Of a stretch of DNA of 64,000 nt, positions 52,264 through 61,581 are shown one piece after another. The position numbers were made by a program, and so were the translations under genes. The DNA comes from Thalassotalea euphylliae (lineage in GTDB: Bacteria > Pseudomonadota > Gammaproteobacteria > Enterobacterales > Alteromonadaceae), in NCBI RefSeq assembly GCF_003390375.1, contig NZ_QUOT01000001.1, positions 1,364,001 to 1,428,000 of the forward strand. Direction: 5' to 3'. The notes under the pieces were generated by a model. That model was given only the letters and a program-made list of their open reading frames with translations. It ran no database searches and was not told the DNA's origin. How positions within the stretch are numbered: the stretch's first letter is position 1; every line of letters starts with the position of its first letter.

Positions 52264-55200
52264 TTAACCTTGCTGCTCTTGCTGTTGCAGTTTATCTAGC
52301 TCATGTGCAATCGCTTCTGGTGAGCCGGTATTTCGGCACAACCAATAGTATGCACTAGGCACAACAAATAAGGTGAAGATACTGGCTAGCGATACACCGG
52401 CAAAAATCACCACACCAATCACCATGCGACTTTCATGGCCCGGACCTTGTGCCATCACTAAAGGAATCGCACTAGTCACAGTCGTGAAAGTAGTCATTAT
52501 GATAGGGCGTAATCGCTGCTGAGAAGCGTGAATTAATGCCGTTTCAAACGCTTCGCCTTTGTCACGTAACTGGTTCGCAAATTCAACAATTAGAATACCG
52601 TTTTTCGCCGCTAAACCAATTAGCATAACAATACCAATTTGGCTGTAAATATTCAGACTCATGCCCATATATTCTAGTCCGGCAAGTGCGCCCACTAACG
52701 CTAAGGGTACAGTCAATAAAATAACGAATGGATGAACAAAACTTTCAAATTGAGCTGACAGTACAAAGTATGTGATCAATAGAGCCAGTGCGAAAATAAA
52801 CAGAATAGAGGTGCCTGATTCTTTTAATAACAATGACTGACCTTTGTAATCCACTTGCGCTTCATCCGGCAGTTCATCTCGTACCACTTGGTTGAGAAAG
52901 TCCAACGCATCACCGAGTAAGTAACCGTCAGCTAAGTTGGCAGTAATCGTGACACTGCGCAAACGGTTGTAGCGATTCAAACGCGATGATGTCGCATTTT
53001 CTCTTATTGTAATTAAGTTCGAAAGTGGGATAAGTTCATTGGTTTCACGCGAGCGCACATAAACGTTATTGATATCAGTCGGGCTAGCAAAATCAGCTTC
53101 ATCACCTTCCAAGATAACGTCGTACTCTTCACCACGGTCAACAAATGTAGTAACGCGGCGTTGACCCAACATAGTTTCAAGCGTTTTACCGATATCACCA
53201 ATTGGTACACCTAAGTCGTAAGCGCGGTTGTGATCTATTTCCACGAGCAACTGAGGGAACGTTTCTTTGTAATCACTTTGCACGCTTTGTAAGTTAGGAT
53301 TTTCTTGCGCTCTGGCAACAACAATATCTCTCCACTTCGCTAACTCTTCGTAAGTGTTTCCTTGGATCACAAACTCTACTGGCTGACTATTGCCTGAACC
53401 GCGCAGGCCTTGGCGCATAATAGCAAACGCTCGCACATCGGTTACCGATGACAATTCACCATTCATTCGACCCGCAAATTCAGCCGTTGAAAACGCACGT
53501 TCGTCCCATTTAGGTAAACCAACAATGGCAATACCACTTGAGCCACCAAACCCTGGCACACGTACTAGCACGCGGTCTAATTCGCCACGCTCTTGATACG
53601 CTAATAGCTTACTCTCAATCTGCTGCATGTTCTTAACATTGCTTTCGTAGCTTGCCCCTTCGGCACTGTTCATAATAATAAACAGATCGCCTCGGTCTTC
53701 TTTTGGCGTGTACTCGTTAGGCAATTGCAGAAATAGGCTATACACGGCGTATAGCGAAGCAATAACAATGGCAACTAACAATACTGGCTGATGAATTGAG
53801 CTTTTTAACGCATTAGCATAACTTGCTTCTAATCGGGCAAAGCCTTTATCAAGTAGCTGACCAAACGAAGAACTGCGCTCACGGTGTTTTAGCATTTTTG
53901 AACACAGCATAGGCGTTAACGACAATGCTGTGATACTTGAAAACACAACCGCCGCAGCAATCGCTAAGGCAAACTCAGTGAATAACCGGCCCATATTACC
54001 GGAGATAAAAATCAACGGCACAAATACAGCTACTAACACTAATGTCGTCGCCACTACCGCAAAGGCAACCTCACGCCCACCTTCATAGGCGGCCATTAAT
54101 GGCGTTTGTCCTTGTTCGATACGGCGATAAATGTTCTCTAAGACCACAATTGCATCGTCCACAACCAAACCAATAGCTAACACCAACGCCAGCAAAGTAA
54201 GTAGGTTGATGGAGAAGCCCAGTGCTGATAACGCCATCATCGAGCCAATCAGTGCCACAGGTACAGTGACCGCAGGAATAATGGTTGCGCGAATATTGCC
54301 TAGGAACAAGAAGATCACCAAAATCACCATCATCATGGCGATGAACAAGGTGTTGTACACTTCGTCGATTGAGCCTTGAATAAACACTGACGAGTCGTAA
54401 CTGTTGCGAATGGTAGTGCCTGTTGGCAGTGATTCGCGAATTTTTCCCATCTCAGCACGCGCCGCTTTTACCACGTCTAAGGTATTGGCTTTCGACTGTT
54501 TAATAATGCCAAGGCCGACCATGTTTTTACCGTTACCGCGGAACATGTTTTCATCGTCTTCCGCAGCCACCTCAACACGAGCAACATCAGCTAAACGCAC
54601 TAGCTCACCATTGCTACCTTTGGCAACCACCATGCGAGCAAAGTCTGTTTCTGAGCGATAACTGCGCTCGACCCTTATAGAAAAGTCGCGATCAACTGAC
54701 TCAATTTCACCCGCCGGTAACTCAACATTTTGCGCACGTAATGTGGTTTCAATATCATCTACCGTGACACCGCGTGCCGCCATAGCAACGCGATCTAAAA
54801 AGACTTTCATCGCATAGGTGCGACCGCCACCAACACGCACCTGTGCAACACCGTCTACCACAGCAAAGCGGTCAACAATATAACGCTCGGCATAGTCAGT
54901 AAGTTGCAAGGTGCTCATGGTGTCACTTTGCATTACAAACCAAACAATTACGTTGGCGTCACTGTCAGATTTAAACACTTCTGGCGGATCTGCCTGTTCT
55001 GGCAATTGGCGAAGTGCACGCGAGATTCTATCGCGCACGTCGTTGGTCGCCGAATCAATATCGCGGTCTAGCTCAAACTCAATGGTAATGCTAGAACGAC
55101 CAACACGACTGGTTGAAGTTATATTTTTAACCCCTTCAACACCACTGATGCGATCCTCTAAGAGCTGGGTAATTTTAGTTTCAATGATTGCCGCTGATGC

Positions 55201-55359
55201 ACCGGGGTATGAGGTATTGATACTAACCACTGGTGGGTCAATGTCAGGGTATTCACGCAGCGGTAATAGAAAAAACGCAACAACACCGAAGGTGACAATG
55301 AGCAGGTTGACAACCGTGGCAAAGACCGGACGTTTAACTGATAAGTCAGATAAAATCAC
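52264..55359 (-). CDS. RND-family multidrug efflux permease
   Basis: A 1031-residue hydrophobe/amphiphile efflux transporter of the AcrB/MexF type, with 12 membrane helices and two large periplasmic loops. The N-terminus DLSVKRPVFATVVNLLIVTFGVVAF and the TM4 proton-relay pair in GLVVDDAIVVLENIYRR are conserved. It starts with GTG, AGGAG upstream, overlapping the stop of the adaptor gene by one base (TAGTG). An outer-membrane channel is not encoded here, so TolC would be shared. The exported substrates cannot be inferred. Confidence 0.93.
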   Translation of the reverse strand: MILSDLSVKRPVFATVVNLLIVTFGVVAFFLLPLREYPDIDPPVVSINTSYPGASAAIIETKITQLLEDRISGVEGVKNITSTSRVGRSSITIEFELDRDIDSATNDVRDRISRALRQLPEQADPPEVFKSDSDANVIVWFVMQSDTMSTLQLTDYAERYIVDRFAVVDGVAQVRVGGGRTYAMKVFLDRVAMAARGVTVDDIETTLRAQNVELPAGEIESVDRDFSIRVERSYRSETDFARMVVAKGSNGELVRLADVARVEVAAEDDENMFRGNGKNMVGLGIIKQSKANTLDVVKAARAEMGKIRESLPTGTTIRNSYDSSVFIQGSIDEVYNTLFIAMMMVILVIFLFLGNIRATIIPAVTVPVALIGSMMALSALGFSINLLTLLALVLAIGLVVDDAIVVLENIYRRIEQGQTPLMAAYEGGREVAFAVVATTLVLVAVFVPLIFISGNMGRLFTEFALAIAAAVVFSSITALSLTPMLCSKMLKHRERSSSFGQLLDKGFARLEASYANALKSSIHQPVLLVAIVIASLYAVYSLFLQLPNEYTPKEDRGDLFIIMNSAEGASYESNVKNMQQIESKLLAYQERGELDRVLVRVPGFGGSSGIAIVGLPKWDERAFSTAEFAGRMNGELSSVTDVRAFAIMRQGLRGSGNSQPVEFVIQGNTYEELAKWRDIVVARAQENPNLQSVQSDYKETFPQLLVEIDHNRAYDLGVPIGDIGKTLETMLGQRRVTTFVDRGEEYDVILEGDEADFASPTDINNVYVRSRETNELIPLSNLITIRENATSSRLNRYNRLRSVTITANLADGYLLGDALDFLNQVVRDELPDEAQVDYKGQSLLLKESGTSILFIFALALLITYFVLSAQFESFVHPFVILLTVPLALVGALAGLEYMGMSLNIYSQIGIVMLIGLAAKNGILIVEFANQLRDKGEAFETALIHASQQRLRPIIMTTFTTVTSAIPLVMAQGPGHESRMVIGVVIFAGVSLASIFTLFVVPSAYYWLCRNTGSPEAIAHELDKLQQQEQQG

Positions 55360-56429
55360 TATGATGGCTCCTGTACTTTCGGCTCAAGAACCTTCACTTG
55401 TGTTCCACCTCTGAGTTTAAGTGCCCCTTCAACCACGACTGCTTGGTTTTCGTCTAAACCACTTTTAATTTCCACCATACCCGGCTTACGACGGCCAACA
55501 ATTACCTGTTTACGCATCGCTTTACCATCATTAACAACAAACACGTAGTGGTTGTCTTCAATTGGAATAATGGCACTTTCTGGCACTTGCAGTACTTGTT
55601 CAACACTGCGTTCAACGTTAATGCTTAATAGCATACCTGCGCGCAGCGCATAATCAGAATTAGGAATTTCCGCACGTACTTTTACCATGCGAGTTGCATT
55701 ATCAATACGCGGATCAACTGAGACAATTTTACCCATAAAGACTTTATCGTCGTATGCAGTGTTAGTTGCCTCAATCGCCTGTCCGACCGCAATCGTGGTA
55801 TAAAAACGCTCAGGTACTGAGAAATCCACTTTGACCGTACTTAAATCGTCAAGTGACGTAATCACATCGCCTGATTGTACAAACGCGCCAACACTGATTT
55901 CACGAAAACCTAGCACGCCATCAAAAGGTGCCGAGATGGTCAGTTCATTGAGTTTTGTACGGGCACTTAACAGCTGAGCGGCAATTGCTTTGGTCTGCGC
56001 TTCTTGCTGGTCAACTTGCGATTTCGATGTTGCTCTTTTAGTTAATAGATCTTGAAAGCGATTTAACTGAGCAACAGACTCTGCTAGGTTGGCCTCTAAC
56101 TCTCTTACTTTCGCTGCCTCTTCTTGGTTATTCAGGCGAACTAAAATATCGCCTTTTTTAACAATTTCACCGTCTTGAAAAGAGACTTCTTCGACAATGT
56201 CGGAATAATTTGAAGTGATCAGTACCTGCTCATTGGCACGAGCATTACCTAGAGCTTCAATCACATCTTTAAATTCTTCAGTATGAGCAGCGGCAGTTTT
56301 TACTGGCACAATGCGCTGACGACTTTTCTTCTCGCCCTGCTCTGCAGGCCAATTAATAGTGATAATAAGCGCAGCAAGTAAGCCAAAGATAAAAATAAAA
56401 GGTAAACGACTTTTTATAGAGCTAGACAT
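55359..56429 (-). CDS. RND efflux periplasmic adaptor subunit
   Basis: A 356-residue membrane fusion protein that bridges the permease and the outer-membrane channel. It has an N-terminal anchor (residues 9-26), a lipoyl-like half (EVSFQDGEIVKKGDILVRLNNQEE), a coiled-coil hairpin (about 110-165), the second lipoyl half (ISAPFDGVLGFREISVGAFV) and a beta-barrel domain. There is no lipobox, so it is anchored by the hydrophobic segment. It is the first gene of a two-gene operon with the permease. No regulator is adjacent. Confidence 0.93.
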   Translation of the reverse strand: MSSSIKSRLPFIFIFGLLAALIITINWPAEQGEKKSRQRIVPVKTAAAHTEEFKDVIEALGNARANEQVLITSNYSDIVEEVSFQDGEIVKKGDILVRLNNQEEAAKVRELEANLAESVAQLNRFQDLLTKRATSKSQVDQQEAQTKAIAAQLLSARTKLNELTISAPFDGVLGFREISVGAFVQSGDVITSLDDLSTVKVDFSVPERFYTTIAVGQAIEATNTAYDDKVFMGKIVSVDPRIDNATRMVKVRAEIPNSDYALRAGMLLSINVERSVEQVLQVPESAIIPIEDNHYVFVVNDGKAMRKQVIVGRRKPGMVEIKSGLDENQAVVVEGALKLRGGTQVKVLEPKVQEPS

Positions 56430-56752
56430 AACAACTTAAGCATGAAAATTTAATCGTGAAAATATACCGGAGTTCAAGTTCGGCAACGATGTTATTCATC
56501 TGAAAATATAGGACGTTAACCGAAAAAACGTTAATTCCCCCTCGATGAACTAGCACTAATGCCCTGCCATTTTGGCTTTTGCGATTAGTGCTCGCCATGC
56601 TAGACCTGTTTAGTTAGTCGCTTATTTCAGCTTGTTTTGTTTTGGCACAACTATTTCAAAATGCTTAGTCCTCCCTTGCCTATTTTAACTCGCCTAGCGA
56701 TTTCGTTTGGGTATATAATCCAGCCTCTTACCTTAAAAAATAAGAAGTTAAC
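56430..56752. other. Divergent promoter region of the RND operon and a plus-strand gene
   Basis: No gene in 323 bp. A TATAAT hexamer (56714-56719) lies 34 bp upstream of the plus-strand gene, without a good -35 box. An inverted repeat AGCACTAAT (56552-56560) / ATTAGTGCT (56584-56592) encloses a smaller GCC/GGC stem; it could be an operator or a weak terminator. Confidence 0.45.
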
Positions 56753-57406
56753 GTGAATAAATTAGCTGCTCTTGCCTTTGCCGCTTTCGCAACACTCGGC
56801 GCCTTAATGTGGTATGCCGCCAGCCAGTCAATGGATCAATATTTAACCGAATATCAAGTCACCATTAATCAGCAGTTGCCAGAAGGAAGCGAGTTTTCAC
56901 TTAGCGATTTATCAACGAAAGCAGCTGAAGATTCAGGCTTTATTGGCAGCGTTAAACTGCTATTACCCATTGAAAACACCGACGAACTACTAGCGATACA
57001 GCTAACTAACATTAGCTGGCAATACGAAAAACGCAGTTTAAAGAAAGCCGTTGTACAAGTAACCCAAATGACAATTGGGGATGCGACTGTTTTACTTCCT
57101 CAGCAAGGTGCACAGCAGGCACTCGCCAATTTAACAACACAGCTAGATACGCTAGTAAAGCCAGCGCTTGAGCGACAATTGGGCCTAATGGGTCGTAGTG
57201 AGTTCCAGTTAAACATCAACAAGTTAATGCTAGATAAATTGTTCATCACGTTAACCGCTAGCGGCGAGCCAAGCCACGAAGTGATTGCGCAACAGCTGAC
57301 ACTGACAAATGAGCATCTCGCGAGTGAGCAGCAAATGAGTATCGTTGGCGCGTATGTACTACAAGCGATTGCTTTAGAAACAAAAAATCAGCTACTAAGT
57401 CATTAA
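56753..57406 (+). CDS. Unknown protein with N-terminal membrane anchor
   Basis: A 217-residue protein starting at GTG, with one hydrophobic N-terminal segment (residues 4-23) and a periplasmic domain of strands and helices (YQVTINQQLPEGSEFSLSDLSTKAAEDSGF, LTNISWQYEKRSLKKAVVQVTQMTIGDATVL). The pattern loosely recalls DUF945/AsmA-like periplasmic proteins, but I would not assign a family. It stands alone between the RND operon and a beta-barrel gene. Confidence 0.6.
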   Translation: MNKLAALAFAAFATLGALMWYAASQSMDQYLTEYQVTINQQLPEGSEFSLSDLSTKAAEDSGFIGSVKLLLPIENTDELLAIQLTNISWQYEKRSLKKAVVQVTQMTIGDATVLLPQQGAQQALANLTTQLDTLVKPALERQLGLMGRSEFQLNINKLMLDKLFITLTASGEPSHEVIAQQLTLTNEHLASEQQMSIVGAYVLQAIALETKNQLLSH

Positions 57407-57566
57407 TTGCACGCCTAAATACTTGTAATCCTGTTAAGGCAATGCAATGCTGACTACTTAGTGCAAGATCAATAAATTAAATAAAAACTATAATAAGTGC
57501 CGATAAAAAGTAACGATAAAAAGCACCTATAAATAAAAGCATAAAAACTAAAAAAGGATGATTTGT

Positions 57567-58217
57567 ATGAATAGTTTTAGCTGGCTGCCACGCTGGCAAC
57601 AAAATGACAAAACTAGCTTCACGGCTCGTTTAATGTGTTTGTTGCTTGCATGCTTTAGCTTAAGCGCTAATGCGCAACGCGCTGGTGACGTTAACGGTAA
57701 TGAAATAACGCCTTACGTTGGTTATATGTTTGGCTCTGACATTGGCGCTGCCGACGGTAGTGATATCGCAATGTCAGATGACGCTCATTTAGGGATTGCT
57801 TTTTCTTGGCAAGATTCGCCAAACGGTCAAGGGCAAGTGTTGATCAATTATGTGAAACATGACTTTGATAGCCAAATCGATGGCACAACTGAAGATCTAA
57901 CCCTGCTCTACGCACACTTTAGCGGTGTTGCACAATTTCGTCAGCAAAACTATGTCACGACCTTCTCGCTAGGTTTAGGCGGTACATTTATGGATAGCGA
58001 TTATGAAAGTGGGCTATACCCGTCAGCCACAATAGCCATCGGTACACGCTACGAATTTTCGCCGACATTAGCATTTGTTACCGAAATAAGAACTTATGCC
58101 ACATTGACCGACGATGATGACGACTTCTTTTGTGAACAAAGTATTTGCGCGGCAGAGTTTGACGATACTCTGTATATCGACACATCAATTTCTGTTGGCT
58201 TAGCGTTTGTTTTCTAG
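57567..58217 (+). CDS. Outer membrane beta-barrel protein, OmpA/OmpW-like size
   Basis: A 216-residue protein with an extended signal peptide (hydrophobic residues 20-36, ending SANA) and amphipathic strands alternating with acidic loops, closing with SVGLAFVF. A C-terminal Phe is the signature recognised by the BAM complex. The strand count (about eight) suits a small barrel, and the loop TDDDDDFFCEQSIC could be disulfide-closed. AAGGA is eight bases before the ATG at 57567; an ATG at 57558 overlaps it. The leader DNA is A-rich with repeated ATAAAAA words. The function is unknown. Confidence 0.72.
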   Translation: MNSFSWLPRWQQNDKTSFTARLMCLLLACFSLSANAQRAGDVNGNEITPYVGYMFGSDIGAADGSDIAMSDDAHLGIAFSWQDSPNGQGQVLINYVKHDFDSQIDGTTEDLTLLYAHFSGVAQFRQQNYVTTFSLGLGGTFMDSDYESGLYPSATIAIGTRYEFSPTLAFVTEIRTYATLTDDDDDFFCEQSICAAEFDDTLYIDTSISVGLAFVF

Positions 58218-58249
58218 CTAAGCGCATAAAACACATAGCTATACAGACT

Positions 58250-58277
58250 AAAAGGCCAATCGTATGATTGGCCTTTT
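58250..58277. terminator. Bidirectional terminator after the beta-barrel gene
   Basis: AAAAGGCCAATC (58250-58261) pairs exactly with GATTGGCCTTTT (58266-58277) around GTAT. It separates the convergent beta-barrel and thioredoxin-like genes. Confidence 0.92.
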
Positions 58278-58326
58278 GTTTGAATGCTTTATACAGAAGC
58301 CTCTGCTTCGCTAGCTTTCACAACCG

Positions 58327-58869
58327 CTATGAACGTACAAAAGACAGAATATCTGCAACAAGGTTTGTTTTTGGTCGCTCAATAATACGTCCGACTTCCT
58401 CGCCATCTTGTTTAACAATAATAGTTGGCGTGTATTTAACGCCGGAAGCTGTAGCTCGGCCTTGTGGTTCTTGTTTGCGAATATCAAGTGCGATTAACTT
58501 GGTTGTTATGTTTGGGTTTACACTCAAGGCTTTTAGCAAGCGTGGCACTTCGCGCTGACTATCATGACACCAAGCACCAAAGTAAACATCTAAGCTAATG
58601 TTGCTCGGCAGGCTTTTCACTAGCGCCACTTGCTGCTGGCTAAGCTGGTAACTTTGGTAACCCTTCGCAAAATATGGGTAGTCTTTAAACAGCTTTTGTT
58701 CGGTAACATCGCCGGTGATATAGGCTTTGTGATGGTTTTGTTGTGCTTTAGTAGAAGAAGATGAATCAGCAGTTGTTTGACAAGCAGCGAGTAGAATGAC
58801 GGTTAACCCTACAACTAAGTATTGTGATAATTTTGAATGGAAAGGCAGCATAATTTTTTTAATTGTCAT
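58327..58869 (-). CDS. Thioredoxin-fold lipoprotein lacking the resolving cysteine
   Basis: A 180-residue envelope protein with lipobox LLAAC (Cys30) and a thioredoxin-like domain. The active-site segment is FGAWCHDSQREVPRL, so the second Cys of CxxC is Ser. The cis-Pro loop GVKYTPTIIV is present. A single-Cys site suggests peroxiredoxin-like or mixed-disulfide chemistry rather than classical oxidoreduction. The start codon (58867-58869) is one base from the end of the MITE-like element, so the native promoter and ribosome binding site have been replaced or lie inside it. An in-frame ATG at 58851 is an alternative start. Confidence 0.75.
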   Translation of the reverse strand: MTIKKIMLPFHSKLSQYLVVGLTVILLAACQTTADSSSSTKAQQNHHKAYITGDVTEQKLFKDYPYFAKGYQSYQLSQQQVALVKSLPSNISLDVYFGAWCHDSQREVPRLLKALSVNPNITTKLIALDIRKQEPQGRATASGVKYTPTIIVKQDGEEVGRIIERPKTNLVADILSFVRS

Positions 58870-58870
58870 A

Positions 58871-59151
58871 AGGGCGTGTTGAACTTTCGAGGTTGAATTT
58901 TGTTCATTCTAAACGCTTTCTGATCGCGGCGCTCGCTTTGTCGCATAGTCGTTCTATGTAAAAAGCGAGCAACAATGAGCAGGAAGCGTTTAGATGAACC
59001 CAATCTAATAAATCAAAAGGGGCAGCGTCTGTTTGAGTTTTCTACTGTGTTGGCACTTGCTTATGGAGAATGACTACACTGCACAAGTGCCGCCTTGTAC
59101 AAACCCCAAACAGACTGCTGCAAAAACAACCCTGAAAGTCCAACACGCCCT
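58871..59151. mobile_element. MITE-like element with terminal inverted repeats
   Basis: 281 bp without a gene, bounded by AGGGCGTGTTGAACTTTC (58871-58888) and its complement GAAAGTCCAACACGCCCT (59134-59151), 17 of 18 matching; similarity continues inward for about 14 bp. Inside are two nested hairpins. The first has outer arms 58902-58922 and 58980-58999, with GCTCGCTTT/AAAGCGAGC and CATAG/CTATG within. The second has outer arms 59022-59035 and 59107-59121, with GGCACTTG/CAAGTGCC within. No transposase is present, so it is non-autonomous. I could not define a target duplication. Confidence 0.7.
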
Positions 59152-59173
59152 AGCTTATGCTGCCATTGTAACC

Positions 59174-60301
59174 TTATTTTATCTCATTGGCTTTAGCTAA
59201 CATGCCTTTGCTTTCAGCTAAGAATATATTGGCGTAATCACCAAACCAAGCTGAAACTTGGTCAAACATTGTGACGAAAGCTTCTTTATCGCCCATTTCT
59301 ACGTCTTCCAACAACTCTAAGAAACGGTAAGCAAAGCGTTTCATCATAGCAATGTTATCGCTATTGGAAAAAATAATATCCGAATATAGCTCTGGATTTT
59401 GCGCAAACAAACGTCCCACCATAATAAGCTCTAAGCGATAAATCGGTGAGCTCATATCAACAAGTTGCTGCAAGTCTGCACCTTCCGTCATTAAATGGTA
59501 ACCGTAGGCAATTGTGGAAAAGTGACGCATTACTTGCACCATTGCCATCGCACGGTCGTGCTCATTTGCAGATACAGGGTAAATAGTTGCGCCCCACACT
59601 TTAAATTGTTCAAGTACCCATTGGTAATGTTCGCTACCACGACCTTCACAGGAAATAATGGTTTGCTTGATCAAACTGCCAACATCAGGGCCAAACATTG
59701 GGTGCAAACCAAGAACAGGTCCCTGATGCACGTTTAACATTTCATACAAAGGAAACTCTTTAACACTGGTCACATCAGCCAAAATACATGACGAAGGTAA
59801 ATTCTCTAATTTTTTAATAATCATCGCCGTAAAGCGAATTGGCACAGCAACAATCACTAAGCTAGCTTTGGCTAGAATCGCTTCACTGTGATCCCAATCA
59901 TCTTTTTCAATAATGTGTACTGTGTAACCAGAGCGAGTAAACAAATCAACAAAGATACGTCCGAGTTGGCCCTGACCGCCAATAACAACCACTTCACCGC
60001 AATCAGGGTTAACACAACGATAGCCACTTTCATCTTGGCTTGAATAGGAATCTTGCATAATTCGACGCAAGATGTCTTGCACAAGATCAGGATTTACACC
60101 TTGCTCACTAGCCTGCTTGCGACGCTGTTCAATTAAACTCGCTTCGCGATCTGGGGCATAAATTGGCATGCCAACTTCACTTTTTAGCGCACCTACCCGA
60201 CTAGTCACCTGACGGCGTTTTGCCAATAACTGGACTAGCTCACTATCTAGTTGATCAATTTCAGCACGGCATTGCGCAAGCGCTTCAGTGATATCTTTCA
60301 T
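59174..60301 (-). CDS. tyrA: Bifunctional chorismate mutase / prephenate dehydrogenase
   Basis: Makes 4-hydroxyphenylpyruvate from chorismate via prephenate, the tyrosine branch. The 375-residue protein (E. coli 373) has the AroQ mutase domain (1-90, CRAEIDQLDSELVQLLAKRRQVT), then the NAD-binding GGQGQLGRIFVDLF (about 108-121) and the dehydrogenase core with HPMFGPD. It lies 102 bp after aroF on the same strand, an operon as in E. coli. A small hairpin near the aroF stop might modulate read-through. The MITE sits 22 bp beyond its stop. Confidence 0.97.
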   Translation of the reverse strand: MKDITEALAQCRAEIDQLDSELVQLLAKRRQVTSRVGALKSEVGMPIYAPDREASLIEQRRKQASEQGVNPDLVQDILRRIMQDSYSSQDESGYRCVNPDCGEVVVIGGQGQLGRIFVDLFTRSGYTVHIIEKDDWDHSEAILAKASLVIVAVPIRFTAMIIKKLENLPSSCILADVTSVKEFPLYEMLNVHQGPVLGLHPMFGPDVGSLIKQTIISCEGRGSEHYQWVLEQFKVWGATIYPVSANEHDRAMAMVQVMRHFSTIAYGYHLMTEGADLQQLVDMSSPIYRLELIMVGRLFAQNPELYSDIIFSNSDNIAMMKRFAYRFLELLEDVEMGDKEAFVTMFDQVSAWFGDYANIFLAESKGMLAKANEIK

Positions 60302-60403
60302 ATGCTTATCGTTGTTAACTTATTTTTTCGTATTTGTTTCGTGTTTTTTCTTGCTTGCATTCGCATGGGCGATTTGAGAATTTGCCAACAACAAGAATGC
60401 CAA

Positions 60404-61486
60404 TTAGGCAATTCTTGCTTTTAACACGCCAGCTAATTTAGCATCGGCTTGCGCAAACAATGCCTCTGTTGTTGCAAAATCAATACAAGCATCAGTGACT
60501 GACACACCGTATTTCAGCTCATCTTTTGGTAAATTTGCGCTTTGATTGCCAGCATTGATATGGCTTTCCAACATAATACCAATAATTGACTTGTTGCCTT
60601 CACAAATTTGGTTAACCACATTATCTGCAACCAATGGTTGGCGGCTGTAGTCTTTGTTTGAATTACCGTGGCTACAATCAACGACGATTGCTGGTTCAAG
60701 TTTTTGGTTCACTAAGTCTTGCTCACATAAAGCAACATTGACTGAGTCGTAGTTAGGTTGCTTACCACCACGTAAAATCACATGACCATCTGGGTTACCA
60801 GAAGTTTTGATAAGCGCCACTTGTCCTTGCTTGTTAATCCCCATAAAACGGTGTGATGAGGCTGCTGAGTGCATCGCATTAATGGCAACATCTAAGCTAC
60901 CATTGGTACCATTTTTAAAGCCAATCGGCATAGATAAACCACTGGCCATTTCACGGTGAGTTTGAGATTCTGTAGTACGCGCACCAATGGCTGACCAGCT
61001 AAATAGCTCCGCTAGGTATTGCGGGCTAATTGGGTCTAGCGCCTCTGTTGCGAGTGGTAAGCCAAGCTCTGTTAAGTAGATCAGTAACTCGCGAGCTTTG
61101 CTCAGACCTGTTTCGACATCAAATGAGCCATCCATATGTGGGTCGTTAATTAATCCTTTCCAGCCAACAGTTGTTCTTGGCTTTTCAAAGTAAACACGCA
61201 TCACAACAAACAAGCTGTCTTGGTATTTGTCATGCATTGCTTTTAAATTACGGGCGTACTCTTTCGCCGCTTCAATGTCGTGAATTGAACATGGACCACT
61301 GATCACTAATAAGCGATGGTCTTTCTTGTGAATAATGTTTGAAATCGTGCGACGCGAAGCTTTAACAAATTCACGCCCCTCTTCACTTAGCGGTAGTTCG
61401 TTGCGCAATTGTTCAGGTGTGATCAATACCTCTTCGGCATTAACGTGAATGTCGTTCAAGGTCTTTACATGTGGTTGTGTGCCCAT
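60404..61486 (-). CDS. aroF: 3-deoxy-7-phosphoheptulonate synthase, tyrosine-sensitive type
   Basis: First enzyme of the shikimate pathway, condensing PEP and erythrose 4-phosphate. The 360-residue class I DAHP synthase contains SGPCSIHD, RVYFEKPRTTVGWKGL, GARTTESQTHREMASGLSMPIGFKNGT and the metal ligands Cys (GPCS), His, Glu and Asp in conserved places. The N-terminal region (NDIHVNAEEVLITPEQL) resembles E. coli AroF. With tyrA directly downstream and TyrR-like boxes upstream, the tyrosine-regulated isozyme is the best call. GGAAA precedes the ATG. Confidence 0.93.
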   Translation of the reverse strand: MGTQPHVKTLNDIHVNAEEVLITPEQLRNELPLSEEGREFVKASRRTISNIIHKKDHRLLVISGPCSIHDIEAAKEYARNLKAMHDKYQDSLFVVMRVYFEKPRTTVGWKGLINDPHMDGSFDVETGLSKARELLIYLTELGLPLATEALDPISPQYLAELFSWSAIGARTTESQTHREMASGLSMPIGFKNGTNGSLDVAINAMHSAASSHRFMGINKQGQVALIKTSGNPDGHVILRGGKQPNYDSVNVALCEQDLVNQKLEPAIVVDCSHGNSNKDYSRQPLVADNVVNQICEGNKSIIGIMLESHINAGNQSANLPKDELKYGVSVTDACIDFATTEALFAQADAKLAGVLKARIA

Positions 61487-61553
61487 AATCGTTTCCAGTG
61501 AAGTCGTTAATTAAAATAAATTATAGAGTAAAGGTGTCAGTAAGCGACGCGTT

Positions 61554-61576
61554 AAAAAGCCTAAATTGCGGGCTTT
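61554..61576 (-). terminator. Terminator-like hairpin in the aroF leader
   Basis: On the minus strand AAAGCC pairs with GGCTTT around nine bases and is followed by further T. It lies shortly after the stop of the Tyr-rich short ORF and about 70 bp before the aroF start. GCGTT and AACGC can extend the stem outward, so it may act as an attenuator. Confidence 0.4.
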
Positions 61577-61581
61577 GGTGT

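Noticed and set aside
57480..57555. A-rich repeats (ATAAAAA, GATAAAAAG) as a CRISPR or regulatory array
   Set aside because: Units are short and irregular, with no spacer structure; better explained as an AT-rich promoter region.
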